From assembly GCF_900113035.1 (NCBI RefSeq), contig NZ_FONX01000008.1, forward strand, positions 153,421-217,420: a stretch of 64,000 nt of DNA, written 5' to 3'. The notes beneath the pieces are model-generated. The model saw nothing but the letters and a program-made list of their open reading frames with translations, did not search any database and had not been told where the DNA came from. The position numbers were made by a program, and so were the translations under genes. This DNA comes from Paracidovorax wautersii (lineage in GTDB: Bacteria > Pseudomonadota > Gammaproteobacteria > Burkholderiales > Burkholderiaceae_C). Shown piece after piece: positions 18,560 through 27,827 of the stretch; position 1 is the first letter of the stretch; the number at the start of each line of letters is the position of its first letter.

Positions 18560-21500
18560 ACCTCTCGCGCCCCTTCATCGAGCGGCCGGTAGCCACCGTG
18601 CTGCTGACCATCGGCCTGGCGCTGGCGGGCATCGCCGCCTTCTTCGTGCTGCCGGTGGCGCCGCTGCCGCAGGTGGACTATCCGGCCATCTCGGTCACGG
18701 CGAGCCTCGCGGGCGCCAGCCCCGAGACCATGGCCAGCAGCGTGGCCACGCCGCTGGAGCGGCGCCTGGGCGTGATCGCGGGGGTCAACGAGATGACCTC
18801 CAGCAGCTCGCAGGGCTCGGCGCGCATCAGCCTGCAGTTCGACCTGAGCCGCAACATCGACAGCGCCGCGCGCGAGGTGCAGGCCGCCATCAACGCATCG
18901 CGCGTCGATCTGCCCGCCACGCTGCGCAGCAACCCCACCTACCGCAAGCGCAACTCGGCCGACTCGCCGGCCGTCATCCTGGCGCTCACCTCCAAGACGC
19001 GCACGCCCGGCGAGATCTACGACGAGGTCTCCAACGTGGTCAGCCAGCGCCTGTCGCAGGTGGACGGCGTGGGCGAGGTCGAGATCGGCGGCGGCTCGCT
19101 GCCCGCCGTGCGCGTGGAGCTCTTGCCCTTCGCGCTCAACCAGTACGGCATCAGCACCGAAGACGTGCGCGCCGCCATCCAGGCGGCCAACGCCAACCGG
19201 CCCAAAGGCGCCGTCGAGGGCGACGGCCGGCGCCTGCAGATCTACACGCCTTCGCCCTCGCGCAAGGCGTCCGACTACGCATCGCTCGTGATCGCCTGGC
19301 GCAATGGCGCCGCCGTGCGCCTGGGCGACGTGGCGCGGGTGGTGGACGGCGTGGAGAACACGCGCACGCTGGGCCTCTTCAACGGCCAGCCGGCCATCAT
19401 CGTGCTCATCACGCGCCAGCCGGGCGCCAACATCATCGAGACGGTGGACAGCGTGCGCGCCCTGCTGCCCGAGCTGCAGGCGCAGCTGCCGCAGGACATC
19501 CGCATCTCCGTCGCATCGGACAGCACCAACTCCATCCGCGCCTCGCTGCACGAGATCGAATTCACGCTGATGCTCTCCATCGCCCTGGTGGTGCTGGTGG
19601 TCGGGCTCTTTCTGCGCAAGGCGCGCGCCACGGTCATTCCGGCCGTGGCCACGGTGGTGTCGCTGCTGGGCACCTTCGGCGTCATGTACCTGCTGGGCTT
19701 CAGCCTCAACAACCTGAGCCTGATGGCGCTCACGGTGGCCACCGGCTTCGTGGTCGATGACGCCATCGTGGTGCTGGAGAACACCAGCCGCCACATCGAG
19801 GCCGGCATGGACCGCCTGCAGGCCGCGCTGCTGGGCGCGCGCGAGGTGGGCTTCACCGTGCTCTCGATCAGCCTGTCGCTGGTGGCGGTGTTCATTCCGC
19901 TGCTGTTCATGGAGGGCCAGGTCGGGCGCCTGTTCCGCGAATTCGCCATCACGCTCTCGGCGTCGGTGGCGATCTCGCTGGTCATCTCGCTCACCGCCAC
20001 GCCCATGATGTGCGCATGGCTGCTGCGCTCGCACGAGGGCGGCAACGGTGGCGGGGAGGACGCCCCTCCGAAGCCGCCCGGCCGGCTGGCGCGCGGGGCC
20101 GAGCGCGCCTACCAGGCCCTGCTGCGCGGCTACGGCCATGCGCTGGACTGGGCCCTGGCCAGCCAATGGCTGGTCATGGCGCTGCTGCTGGTGGTGGTGG
20201 GCCTCAACGTCTATCTCTTCCGCCACATCCCCAAGGGCTACTTCCCGCAGCAGGACAACGGCCAGATCAACGCCGGCCTGCGCGCCGACCAGAGCATCTC
20301 GTCGGACGCGCTGGCGCGCAAGCTGCGCCAGGCCGTGGACATCATCCACCGCGACCCGGCGGTGGACACGGTGGTGGGCTTCTCGGGCGGCGGGCGCGCG
20401 GGCGGCGGCTTCATGTTCGTCAACTTGAAGCCCGTGGACCAGCGTGCCGACAGCAGCGCCACCGTCATCAACCGCCTGCGCCCGCAGCTGGCCCAGCTCA
20501 CCGGGCTGCGCGTGTTCCTGAGCCCGGTGCAGGAGCTGCGCATGGGCGGGCGCTCCAGCAACTCCACCTACCAGTACACGCTGCAGAGCGACAACCTGGC
20601 CGACATGCGCCTCTGGGCCACGCGGCTGACCGAACGCCTGAAGCAGGAAGAACGGCTGGTCGATGTGGACACCGACCAGGCCGACAACGGCGTGGAGACC
20701 TTCGTGGACGTGGACAAGGCCACCGCATCGCGCCTGGGCGTGAGCGCCGCCGCCATCGACAGCGCGCTCTACAACGCCTTCGGCCAGCGCTCGGTCGCCA
20801 CCATCTACGGCGAGCTGAACCAGTATTCGGTGATCATGGAATGGGCGCCCGAATACACGCGCGGCCCGCCCGCGCTGGCCGACATCTTCGTGCCGGCCAA
20901 CCCCACGGGCACGGTGGGCACGGCCGCCAACCCGGGCCAGCGCGGCGCCTCCACCGGGCAGGTGCTGAGCAACACGCCCTCCACCATGGTGCCGCTCAGC
21001 GCCTTCGCGCATGTGGTGGAGCGGGCCTCGCCCACCTCCATCAACCACCAGGACGGCGAGCTGGCCACCACCATCTCGTTCGATCTGGCCGACGGCACCA
21101 CGCTCGACGATGCGCGCCAGATCATCGCGCAGGCCGAGGCCGACATCGCCATGCCCACCAACGTGCGCGGCAGCTTCCAGGGCACGGCCCTGGGCGCGCA
21201 GCAGTCGCAGTCGCAGCAGCTCTTTCTCATCCTGGCGGCGCTGGTGGTCATCTACATCGTGCTGGGCGTGCTCTACGAAAGCCTGATCCATCCCATCACC
21301 GTGCTCACCACCCTGCCCTCGGCCGGCGTGGGCGCGGTGCTGGCGCTCTTGCTCTTCCACATGCAGTTCACGGTGATCGCGCTGATCGGCGTGTTCCTGC
21401 TGATCGGCATCGTGAAGAAGAACGCCATCCTCATCATCGACTTCGCGCTGGAGGCCGAGCGCGCCCGGGGCCTGCCGGCCACCGAGGCGGTGCGCGAGGC

Positions 21501-21783
21501 CTGCATGCTGCGCTTCCGCCCCATCCTGATGACCACGCTGGCCGCCGCCCTGGGCGCGCTGCCGCTGGCCATCGGCTTCGGCCAGGGCTCGGAGCTGCGC
21601 CAGCCGCTGGGCGTGGCCATCATCGGCGGCCTCATCGCCAGCCAGGTGCTGACCCTGCTGACCACCCCCGTGGTCTATGTGCTGCTGGACCGGCTGCGCC
21701 GCCCCGCCGCCAACGACCGCCAACTGAGCCGCCTCGCGGAGCCCCCCGCGGCCGCACAACAGCCCCCACTGCAACAACCATGA
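18556..21783 (+). CDS. mdtC: RND efflux transporter subunit (MdtC-like)
   Basis: A 1075-residue second RND pump subunit, clearly paralogous to its upstream neighbour (starts [19 protein letters not shown]; helix 4 [40 protein letters not shown] in the second half). It has an unusual glycine-rich insert after helix 6 ([17 protein letters not shown], about residue 495) on the cytoplasmic side. Its ATGA junctions with the genes on both sides indicate a single translational unit. Probably forms a mixed trimer with the MdtB-like subunit. Confidence 0.93.
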   Translation: MNLSRPFIERPVATVLLTIGLALAGIAAFFVLPVAPLPQVDYPAISVTASLAGASPETMASSVATPLERRLGVIAGVNEMTSSSSQGSARISLQFDLSRNIDSAAREVQAAINASRVDLPATLRSNPTYRKRNSADSPAVILALTSKTRTPGEIYDEVSNVVSQRLSQVDGVGEVEIGGGSLPAVRVELLPFALNQYGISTEDVRAAIQAANANRPKGAVEGDGRRLQIYTPSPSRKASDYASLVIAWRNGAAVRLGDVARVVDGVENTRTLGLFNGQPAIIVLITRQPGANIIETVDSVRALLPELQAQLPQDIRISVASDSTNSIRASLHEIEFTLMLSIALVVLVVGLFLRKARATVIPAVATVVSLLGTFGVMYLLGFSLNNLSLMALTVATGFVVDDAIVVLENTSRHIEAGMDRLQAALLGAREVGFTVLSISLSLVAVFIPLLFMEGQVGRLFREFAITLSASVAISLVISLTATPMMCAWLLRSHEGGNGGGEDAPPKPPGRLARGAERAYQALLRGYGHALDWALASQWLVMALLLVVVGLNVYLFRHIPKGYFPQQDNGQINAGLRADQSISSDALARKLRQAVDIIHRDPAVDTVVGFSGGGRAGGGFMFVNLKPVDQRADSSATVINRLRPQLAQLTGLRVFLSPVQELRMGGRSSNSTYQYTLQSDNLADMRLWATRLTERLKQEERLVDVDTDQADNGVETFVDVDKATASRLGVSAAAIDSALYNAFGQRSVATIYGELNQYSVIMEWAPEYTRGPPALADIFVPANPTGTVGTAANPGQRGASTGQVLSNTPSTMVPLSAFAHVVERASPTSINHQDGELATTISFDLADGTTLDDARQIIAQAEADIAMPTNVRGSFQGTALGAQQSQSQQLFLILAALVVIYIVLGVLYESLIHPITVLTTLPSAGVGAVLALLLFHMQFTVIALIGVFLLIGIVKKNAILIIDFALEAERARGLPATEAVREACMLRFRPILMTTLAAALGALPLAIGFGQGSELRQPLGVAIIGGLIASQVLTLLTTPVVYVLLDRLRRPAANDRQLSRLAEPPAAAQQPPLQQP

Positions 21784-23228
21784 CCACCGGCCGCCGCCCC
21801 CCCTTCGCCTTCCGCGCACCCCGCGCCCTGCGCGCCGCCTGCCTGGGCGCCCTGCTGCCGCTGGCCGCCTGCTCGGTCGCGCCGGTCTATGAACGCCCCG
21901 CGCTGCCCGCCATGCCCGCCGCCTTCAAGGAAGCCGGCGCGCTCTGGCAGCCCGCGCAACCGGCCGACGCCATCGACCGCGGCGACTGGTGGACGCTGTT
22001 CCAGGACGACGAGCTGAACCGCCTGGCCGCGCAGGTGCAGCTGTCCAACCAGAACATCGCCGCCGCCGTGGCCGCCTACGACCAGGCCCAGGCGCTGGTG
22101 CGCGAGCAGGGCGCGGCCCTGCTGCCCTCGGTGAACCTCACGGGCAGCGAGACGCGATCGGGCGGCGAAGGCTCGGCCCGGCGCGGCACCACGGCCCAGG
22201 CCGCGCTGGGCGCGAGCTGGGCGCCCGACCTCTGGGGCCGCCTGGGCAGCACGGTGAGCGGCGCCCGCGCCAGCGCCCAGGCCAGCCAGGCGGACCTGGC
22301 CTCGGCGCGCCTGTCGGCCGTGGGCTCGCTGGTCGCGGCCTATTTCCAGCTGCGCGAGGCCGACGCCGAGATCGCGCTGCTGCAGGAGATCGACCAGGCC
22401 TACCAGCGCAGCCTGCAGATCACCCGCAACCGCTACGAGGCCGGCGTGGCGCCCGCCTCCGACGTGCAGCAGGCCCGCACCCAGCTCGCCAACGCCCAGG
22501 CCGACCTCGCCACCGTGCGGCAGAACCGCGCGCGCTACGAGCACGCCATCGCCGTGCTGACGGGCGTGCCGCCGGGCAGCTTCAGCCTGCCGCCCGCCAC
22601 CTGGGTGGCCCGCGTGCCGCAGGTGCCGGCGGCCGTGCCGTCGGAGCTGCTGCAGCGCCGGCCCGACATCGCCTCGGCCGAGCGCGCCGTGGCCGCCGCC
22701 AATGCGCAGATCGGCGTGCAGCGCGCGGCCTACTACCCCAGCTTGAGCCTCAGCGCGTCGCTGGGGCGCAGTGGCTCCAGCGTGGCGGACCTGTTCAGCG
22801 CCTCGGGCGCGCTGTGGTCGCTGGGCCTGTCGGCGGCGCAGACGGTGTTCGACGGGGGCGCCATCGCGGCGCGGGTCGATGAAGCCCGGGCGGCGCGCGA
22901 CGCCCGCGCCGCCGGCTACCGCCAGACGGTGCTGACCGCCTTCCAGGGCGTGGAAGACCAGCTCACCACCATCCGCGCCCTGCAGACGCAGGAGCCGCTG
23001 CGCCAGGAGGCCGTCACCGCCGCCCGCCTGACCGAAACCCAGCTGCAGAACCGCTACCGCGCCGGCCAGGCCAGCTACACCGACGTGGTCACCGCGCAGA
23101 TCGCCGCGCTCACGGCCCGGCGCACGCTGCTGCAGCTGCAGGTCAGCCGCCAGCTGGCCGCCGCGGCGCTGGTGCAGGCGCTGGGCGGGGGCTGGCAGGC
23201 GCCCTGGGAACAGCAGCGCGCGACTTGA
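21780..23228 (+). CDS. Outer-membrane efflux lipoprotein (NodT/OprM-like channel)
   Basis: A 482-residue TolC-family channel protein. The N-terminal signal ends in a lipobox (LLPLAAC, Cys about residue 30), followed by the typical SVAPVYERPALP segment and WWTLFQDDELN. The duplicated helical-hairpin segments are visible (ALVREQGAALLPSVNLTGSE and YRAGQASYTDVVTAQIA), as is RRPDIASAERAVAAANAQIG. It completes the four-gene efflux operon by providing the outer-membrane exit duct, and overlaps the MdtC-like gene by four bases. The channel gene is last, as in many betaproteobacterial pump operons. Confidence 0.92.
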   Translation: MTTGRRPPFAFRAPRALRAACLGALLPLAACSVAPVYERPALPAMPAAFKEAGALWQPAQPADAIDRGDWWTLFQDDELNRLAAQVQLSNQNIAAAVAAYDQAQALVREQGAALLPSVNLTGSETRSGGEGSARRGTTAQAALGASWAPDLWGRLGSTVSGARASAQASQADLASARLSAVGSLVAAYFQLREADAEIALLQEIDQAYQRSLQITRNRYEAGVAPASDVQQARTQLANAQADLATVRQNRARYEHAIAVLTGVPPGSFSLPPATWVARVPQVPAAVPSELLQRRPDIASAERAVAAANAQIGVQRAAYYPSLSLSASLGRSGSSVADLFSASGALWSLGLSAAQTVFDGGAIAARVDEARAARDARAAGYRQTVLTAFQGVEDQLTTIRALQTQEPLRQEAVTAARLTETQLQNRYRAGQASYTDVVTAQIAALTARRTLLQLQVSRQLAAAALVQALGGGWQAPWEQQRAT

Positions 23229-23349
23229 TGCGGCAAGGGGCCGGGCGGGCCCGGCTCGCGGCATACTCCCGGACCCGGGCTGCTTCGGCTATCCGCCAAG
23301 GCGGGCCGGCGCCATCCCTGCCTTCAACAAGAGACACAAGGAACATGCC

Positions 23350-24480
23350 GTGAATCGACAGATGCTTCTCCGCTCCGCCCTGCTCATCGCCAGCCTGGCC
23401 GCCGCCGGCTTCAGCCATGCCCAGGAGCGCATTCGCGTGGGCTTCATGAGCCCCGTCACCGGCCCGCAGGCCGCCAACGGCGTGGACAACCGCGACGGCG
23501 CGCTGCTCGCTATCAAGGAACTGAACGCCAAGGGCCTGAAACTGGCCGGCAAGCCGGTGCAGTTCGAGCTGGACATCAACGACGACGGCGCCGACCCCAA
23601 GCAGGGCGTGCAGATCGCCCAGACGCTGGCCGACAAGAAGATCAGGTTCGTGCTCGGGCCCTACAACTCGGGCGTGGCGATGCCGGCATCGCGCGTGCTG
23701 GCCGACGCGGACATCCTCACCTTCACCGTCGCCTCCAACCCCAAGATCACGCAGCAGGGCTATCGCCCGCTGTTCCGCATCGGCGCCAGCGACAACCAGC
23801 TGGGCACCAAGATGGCGGCCTATGCCGCGCAGGACCTCAAGCTCAAGACCGTGGCCGTGATCGACGACCGCACGGCCTACGGCCAGGGCGTGGCCAAGGA
23901 GTTCGAGGAAGAGGCCAAGCGCCAGGGCCTGAAGGTGGTAAGCCACGAATTCACCACCGACAAGGCCACCGACTTCACCGCCATCCTGACCGGCCTGCGC
24001 GCCAGCAAGCCCGACGCCGTGTTCTTCGGCGGCTATTCGCCCCAGGGCGGCCCCATGCTGCGCCAGATGCGCGCGCTGGGCCTGAACGTGCCCCTGCTGG
24101 GCGGCGACGGCATCTGCTCGACCGAGACGGCCACGCTGTCGCAGGTCAGCGGCAACCTGAACGTCTATTGCACCCAGGGCGGCTCCATGCTGGACCGCAG
24201 CGACAAGGGCCAGAAGTTCATCGAGCGCTACCGCGCCGAATACAAGCGCGACCCGCTGACCTACGCAGCCGCCTTCTACGACGGAATGAATCTGCTGGCC
24301 TCGGCCATCGAAGCCACGCAGAGCACCGACGCGAAGAAGCTCATCGACCACATCGCCCGTGGCAAATACGCCGGCGTGAGCGGCGAATACAGCTACGACG
24401 ACAAGCACGACCTGCGCTCCTCGGCCGTGACGGTGTTCACGTTCAAGGGCAAGGAAGTCGTTCCGCTCAAGAGCCTGTGA
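23350..24480 (+). CDS. Branched-chain amino acid-type ABC receptor (LivK-like)
   Basis: A 376-residue periplasmic binding protein of the leucine/isoleucine/valine family. The signal peptide ends near FSHA-QE, and the mature protein begins RIRVGFMSPVTGPQAANGVD, continues IRFVLGPYNSGVAMPASRVL and TVAVIDDRTAYGQGVAKEFE, and has QLGTKMAAYAAQD. The GTG start at 23350 is supported by AAGGA seven bases upstream; the nearer ATG at 23345 is followed at once by a stop. No permease or ATPase gene is adjacent, so it must work with a transporter encoded elsewhere. The ligand may be an amino acid or an aromatic or amide compound. Confidence 0.88.
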   Translation: MNRQMLLRSALLIASLAAAGFSHAQERIRVGFMSPVTGPQAANGVDNRDGALLAIKELNAKGLKLAGKPVQFELDINDDGADPKQGVQIAQTLADKKIRFVLGPYNSGVAMPASRVLADADILTFTVASNPKITQQGYRPLFRIGASDNQLGTKMAAYAAQDLKLKTVAVIDDRTAYGQGVAKEFEEEAKRQGLKVVSHEFTTDKATDFTAILTGLRASKPDAVFFGGYSPQGGPMLRQMRALGLNVPLLGGDGICSTETATLSQVSGNLNVYCTQGGSMLDRSDKGQKFIERYRAEYKRDPLTYAAAFYDGMNLLASAIEATQSTDAKKLIDHIARGKYAGVSGEYSYDDKHDLRSSAVTVFTFKGKEVVPLKSL

Positions 24481-24489
24481 CGAGGTGAA

Positions 24490-24529
24490 GGCGCTGCCGC
24501 AGGCCCGCACCTTGCCGGCCGGCAGCGCC
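24490..24529. terminator. Hairpin between convergent LivK-like and FGE-fold genes
   Basis: Perfect 10-base arms GGCGCTGCCG and CGGCAGCGCC separated by 20 bases, directly after the LivK-like stop and before the end of the convergent gene. No strong T-run follows, so it may act as a weak or bidirectional terminator or as an mRNA 3' end protector. Confidence 0.45.
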
Positions 24530-24558
24530 GCCCGAAGGCTCCCGATGTTTTCTCAGGG

Positions 24559-25632
24559 TCAGCGGGCCGCCCCGGGCTTGCGCGGCGCGGCCTGCGCGGG
24601 CGCCTCGCCCTCATCCAGCTCCCGCACCAGCCGCATGCCCACCAGCGTGTAGCGCGTGTCCGGCGCGTTCCAGTTGCGGTAGGCGCAGCGGGCATAGAGC
24701 GGCCAGGTGTGCCAGGAGCCGCCCCGGCGCACCTTCACGCTGCCGCGTGCCGGGCCCTGCGGGTCGGCCAGCGGCGCCTGGGCGTAGGCATCGTCGGCAT
24801 GCCAGTCCCACACCCACTCCCACACATTGCCCACCATGTCGTGCACGCCGAAGGCATTGGCCGGGTACTGCGCCACGGGCGCGGTGAAGGCGTGGCCGTC
24901 GTTGCCGCCCAGCGCCTGGGCCCGCCAGCGCGGCCAGTACGGCGCAGCGGACTGGTCGAACACATTGGCCTGCCGTGCCAGGGCCTGCGGATCGTCGCCG
25001 TGCGGCCAGCGCGTGGTGGTGCCGGCGCGGCAGGCGTATTCCCATTCGGCCTCGGTCGGCAGACGGTAGCGGTGGCCTTCGGTGGCGCCGAGCCACGCGG
25101 CCAGCGCGGCGGCGTCGTGCCAGGTGACGTTGACCACCGGGTGGTCGTCGCCCTGCGCGAAGCCCGGGCTCTGCCACGAATAGCGCGGATCGCGCCCCTC
25201 GAAGGCATCGCCGCGCGCGCTGGCGGCGGGGTCGTAGGCCGGGTTGTAGCCATAGCCGCCCGTGCCGTCGGCCACCGACTCGGGCCGGTAGCCCGAGGCC
25301 TGCAGGAAACGGCGGAACTGGCCCACCGTGACCTCGGTCTGCCCGATCCAGAAAGCCCGCGTGATGCGCACGGCGTGCGGGGGCGACTCGTCCTTCAGCT
25401 CCTCGAAACGGCGGCGCTCCAGCTGCGGGAAGTCGCGCGCCAGCGCCTCCACCGGCTCGTCGCTGCCCATGCGGAAACGGCCGGCCGGGATCTGCACGAA
25501 GCGCATGCCCAGCGTGTTGATCCACACCGGCGCGGCAGCAGCGGCGGGAGGCGCAGCCTGCGCGGCGGGCCAGCACAGGCCTAGCGCCATCAGGGCTGTG
25601 CTGCGCGGGGAAAGGCGGGGGAGAGTCTCCAT
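24559..25632 (-). CDS. Formylglycine-generating-enzyme-fold (SUMF1/DUF323) protein
   Basis: A 357-residue exported protein (signal peptide about 1-27, ending WPAAQA-APP). The whole mature part is one FGE-sulfatase domain: MRFVQIPAGRFRMGSDEP at the start, TEVTVGQFRRFLQASGY, PVVNVTWHDAAALAAWLG, YRLPTEAEWEYACRAGT, VGNVWEWVWDWH and KVRRGGSWHTWPLYARCAYR. In true FGEs the segment after GGS(F/W) carries two copper-binding cysteines; by eye that pair is not conserved here (only one nearby Cys). It may therefore be an FGE-fold protein with another role. AGGAG seven bases before 25632 fixes the start. Confidence 0.8.
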   Translation of the reverse strand: METLPRLSPRSTALMALGLCWPAAQAAPPAAAAAPVWINTLGMRFVQIPAGRFRMGSDEPVEALARDFPQLERRRFEELKDESPPHAVRITRAFWIGQTEVTVGQFRRFLQASGYRPESVADGTGGYGYNPAYDPAASARGDAFEGRDPRYSWQSPGFAQGDDHPVVNVTWHDAAALAAWLGATEGHRYRLPTEAEWEYACRAGTTTRWPHGDDPQALARQANVFDQSAAPYWPRWRAQALGGNDGHAFTAPVAQYPANAFGVHDMVGNVWEWVWDWHADDAYAQAPLADPQGPARGSVKVRRGGSWHTWPLYARCAYRNWNAPDTRYTLVGMRLVRELDEGEAPAQAAPRKPGAAR

Positions 25633-25761
25633 GGGGGCGCTCCTGCAAGAGGTAAGCCGTGGCGGAACCATCCCGGGCGCGCACGGCGATGCGGCCCGCA
25701 GCCCATGGTGCCACGGCATGCGCTTTTTCCAGCCGCGGCGATACCCGCGGCCGGTCCCCGG

Positions 25762-26364
25762 CTAGTGCGCCGGCTTGCCAGCGGCGGCGGCTGCGCCCGC
25801 CTGCGCCATGCACGCATCCACCCACTGCACCAGCTGCTGCGCGGTCGGCGTGCCCGCCCCCATGAGCAGGCGGTAGATGATGGGCGAGACCACCGTATCG
25901 AGCACGCAGTCCACGGAGGGCGTCGCCTGGCCGCGGGCCAGCGCGCGCTCGACCATCATGGTGATCTGCCCGGCCGTGATCTGCAGGCACTGGCAGGGCG
26001 CGGAGCCGTCGCCGTAGCCGCTGGCCGTGAGCACGTCCTTGAGCATCTGGCGGCCCAGCTCGGACGACATCTCTTCGAGGAACTGCTCGCCCCAGGCCTG
26101 CAGGTCGCCGCGCACGCTGCCGGTGTCGGGCGGCTCGGCCTCGTCGCGCAGGCGCTCGATCGACACGTCGGCCAGCAGCTCGACCAGATCGCCCCAGCGG
26201 CGGTAGATGGTGGACGGCGTCACGCCCGCCTGCGCCGCGATCTGCGGAATGGTCAGCGCATCGCGGCCGTGCAGCGCCGTCAGGTCGCGCACGGCCTGGT
26301 GCACGGCGGCCTGCACGCGGGCGCTGCGCCCGCCGGGGCGCAATCGGGTGGCTCCATTCGTCAT
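25762..26364 (-). CDS. TetR/AcrR family transcriptional repressor
   Basis: A 200-residue regulator. The N-terminal TetR helix-turn-helix is clear (about residues 18-63: LTIPQIAAQAGVTPSTIYRRWGDLVELLADV). The C-terminal part (EQFLEEMSSELGRQMLKDVL and onward) resembles the TetR_C ligand-binding domain of this subgroup. It is divergent from an MFS transporter gene 99 bases away. The intervening DNA holds two inverted repeats, so it most likely represses that exporter and itself until a ligand binds. Confidence 0.88.
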   Translation of the reverse strand: MTNGATRLRPGGRSARVQAAVHQAVRDLTALHGRDALTIPQIAAQAGVTPSTIYRRWGDLVELLADVSIERLRDEAEPPDTGSVRGDLQAWGEQFLEEMSSELGRQMLKDVLTASGYGDGSAPCQCLQITAGQITMMVERALARGQATPSVDCVLDTVVSPIIYRLLMGAGTPTAQQLVQWVDACMAQAGAAAAAGKPAH

Positions 26365-26403
26365 GCGGCGATTCTAGGGTGGGCCGTGCCGCCGGGGTTA
26401 CCG

Positions 26404-26424
26404 TAAAGCAAAGACTTTGCTTTA
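26404..26424. promoter_or_regulatory. Perfect inverted repeat, probable TetR operator
   Basis: TAAAGCAAAG, one central base, CTTTGCTTTA: 10-base arms with perfect symmetry over 21 bases, centred between the divergent TetR and MFS genes. The A/T-rich palindrome is the right size for a TetR dimer. Binding here would cover the promoters of both genes. Confidence 0.6.
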
Positions 26425-26436
26425 GTGAGACAATCC

Positions 26437-26460
26437 CGCTAACGCAAATTCTTAGCGTTA
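26437..26460. promoter_or_regulatory. Second inverted repeat in front of MFS gene
   Basis: Two nested symmetries: CGCTAA (26437-26442) with TTAGCG (26452-26457), and TAACGC (26440-26445) with GCGTTA (26455-26460), each with a 9-base spacer. It ends three bases before the MFS start codon, where no Shine-Dalgarno is visible. It may be a second operator or part of the start-site region. Confidence 0.45.
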
Positions 26461-26463
26461 AAC

Positions 26464-27675
26464 ATGTCCACCGCAATGACCTCCTCCCTTGCATCACCCG
26501 CCTGGCCCCTGCGCCGCCTGGGGCCCGACGCCGCGCTGTGGCTCGTGGTGTCCGTGCTGATGATGTTCCTCGCCGCGTCGAGCGCGCCCTCGCCCCTCTA
26601 CGCGCTGTACCGCGAGATGTGGGGCTTCTCGGCCCTCAGCCTCACCGTGATCTTCTCCAGCTATGCGTTCGCGCTGCTGGCGGCGCTGCTGTGCTTCGGC
26701 GCGCTGTCGGACCACGTCGGGCGGCGCAGCGTGGTGGTGGCCTCGCTGGTGCTGGAGTTCGTCTCGATGCTGGCCTTCTGGCATGCCGACTCGGTCGCCT
26801 GGCTGGTGGCGGCCCGCCTGCTGCAGGGCCTGGCCACGGGCATGGCGACCAGCGCGCTGAGCGCCCTGCTGGTGGACCTGCACCCCGTGCGCGGCCCGCT
26901 GATGAACACCCTGGCGCCCATGACCGGCATGGCCGTCGGCGCGCTCGGCACCAGCCTGCTGGTGCAGTACCTGCCCGCGCCGACGCACCTGGTGTTCGAG
27001 CTGCTGCTGGTGGTGGTCGCGCTGCAGTGCGCCGCCGCCTTCTGGCTGCCGGAGACGGTGGCGCGCCGCCCGGGCGCCTGGCGTTCGCTGGTGCCGCGCA
27101 TGCACGTGCCGCAGGCCGCGCGGGCGCCGATGCTGCGCATCCTGCCGCTGAGCACGGCCGGCTGGGCGCTGGGCGGCTTCTATCTTTCGCTCGGCCCCTC
27201 GCTGGGCCGGCTGGTGACGCACAGCGCCTCGCCCCTGGTGGGCGGGCTGCTGATCTCCGCCCTGGTGCTGCCGGGCGCGCTGGCCATCGCGGTGTCGCGC
27301 CACCACGCCCCGCGCACCGTGCTGCAGGGCAGCGCCGTGGCGCTGGCGGTGGGCCTGGCGATCACGCTCACGGGCGTGGCCTGCCACAGCACGGCGGGCT
27401 TCTTCGCCGGCACGCTGGTGGCGGGCCTGGGCTTCGGCGCGGGCTTCAGCGCCTCGGTGCGCAGCCTGGTGCCGCTGGCCTCGGCGCAGGACAGGGCTGG
27501 CCTCATGGCCAGCTTCTTCGTGCTGAGCTACCTGGCCTTCAGCCTGCCGGCCATCGCCGCGGGCGTGCTCACCGGGCTCTATGGCCTGCAGCCCACGGCG
27601 ATGGGCTACGGCCTGCTGCTGATCGCGCTGGCCTCCACGGCCGCGTTCACGGCGCGCGCCGTGCCCACGCGCTGA
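26464..27675 (+). CDS. MFS transporter (drug/metabolite exporter)
   Basis: A 403-residue major-facilitator protein with about twelve helices. The conserved loop 2-3 motif appears as GALSDHVGRRSVVVASLVLE; LLQGLATGMATSALSALLVD and the C-terminal half with GFGAGFSASVRSLVPLA follow. It resembles the drug:proton antiporters controlled by divergent TetR genes. The start is unusual: no Shine-Dalgarno lies in front of the ATG and an inverted repeat reaches to within three bases of it, so leaderless translation is possible. Confidence 0.85.
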   Translation: MSTAMTSSLASPAWPLRRLGPDAALWLVVSVLMMFLAASSAPSPLYALYREMWGFSALSLTVIFSSYAFALLAALLCFGALSDHVGRRSVVVASLVLEFVSMLAFWHADSVAWLVAARLLQGLATGMATSALSALLVDLHPVRGPLMNTLAPMTGMAVGALGTSLLVQYLPAPTHLVFELLLVVVALQCAAAFWLPETVARRPGAWRSLVPRMHVPQAARAPMLRILPLSTAGWALGGFYLSLGPSLGRLVTHSASPLVGGLLISALVLPGALAIAVSRHHAPRTVLQGSAVALAVGLAITLTGVACHSTAGFFAGTLVAGLGFGAGFSASVRSLVPLASAQDRAGLMASFFVLSYLAFSLPAIAAGVLTGLYGLQPTAMGYGLLLIALASTAAFTARAVPTR

Positions 27676-27716
27676 GGCACCGCAAGAGAGCGCCCGGCCT
27701 CATCCTGACTACTTGG

Positions 27717-27825
27717 AGCGGCTCACAAAACCCAGCGAAGCGGTTCTGGGGAGGCGCCGCATCGAAGGCAGTACGGGTAGTACGACGAGATGCGGCAACG
27801 ACGCCAACAGGGTTGCGTGAGCCGC
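27717..27825. repeat. REP-like palindromic element between convergent genes
   Basis: About 110 bases with nested symmetry: outer arms GCGGCTCAC (27718-27726) and GTGAGCCGC (27817-27825), inner arms GCCGCATC (27756-27763) and GATGCGGC (27789-27796), and a central part with two AGTAC words. It fills most of the gap between the MFS stop and the stop of the DUF2062 gene. It has the look of a dispersed extragenic palindromic repeat and could also act as a two-way terminator. Confidence 0.6.
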
Positions 27826-27827
27826 GC

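Noticed and set aside
15389..21819. Very long open frames on the minus strand opposite the two RND pump genes (about 950 and 1120 codons).
   Set aside because: They are antisense shadows caused by GC-rich codon use; their translations are low-complexity His/Arg/Gln/Gly-rich with no recognisable domains, while the plus strand encodes complete RND proteins.
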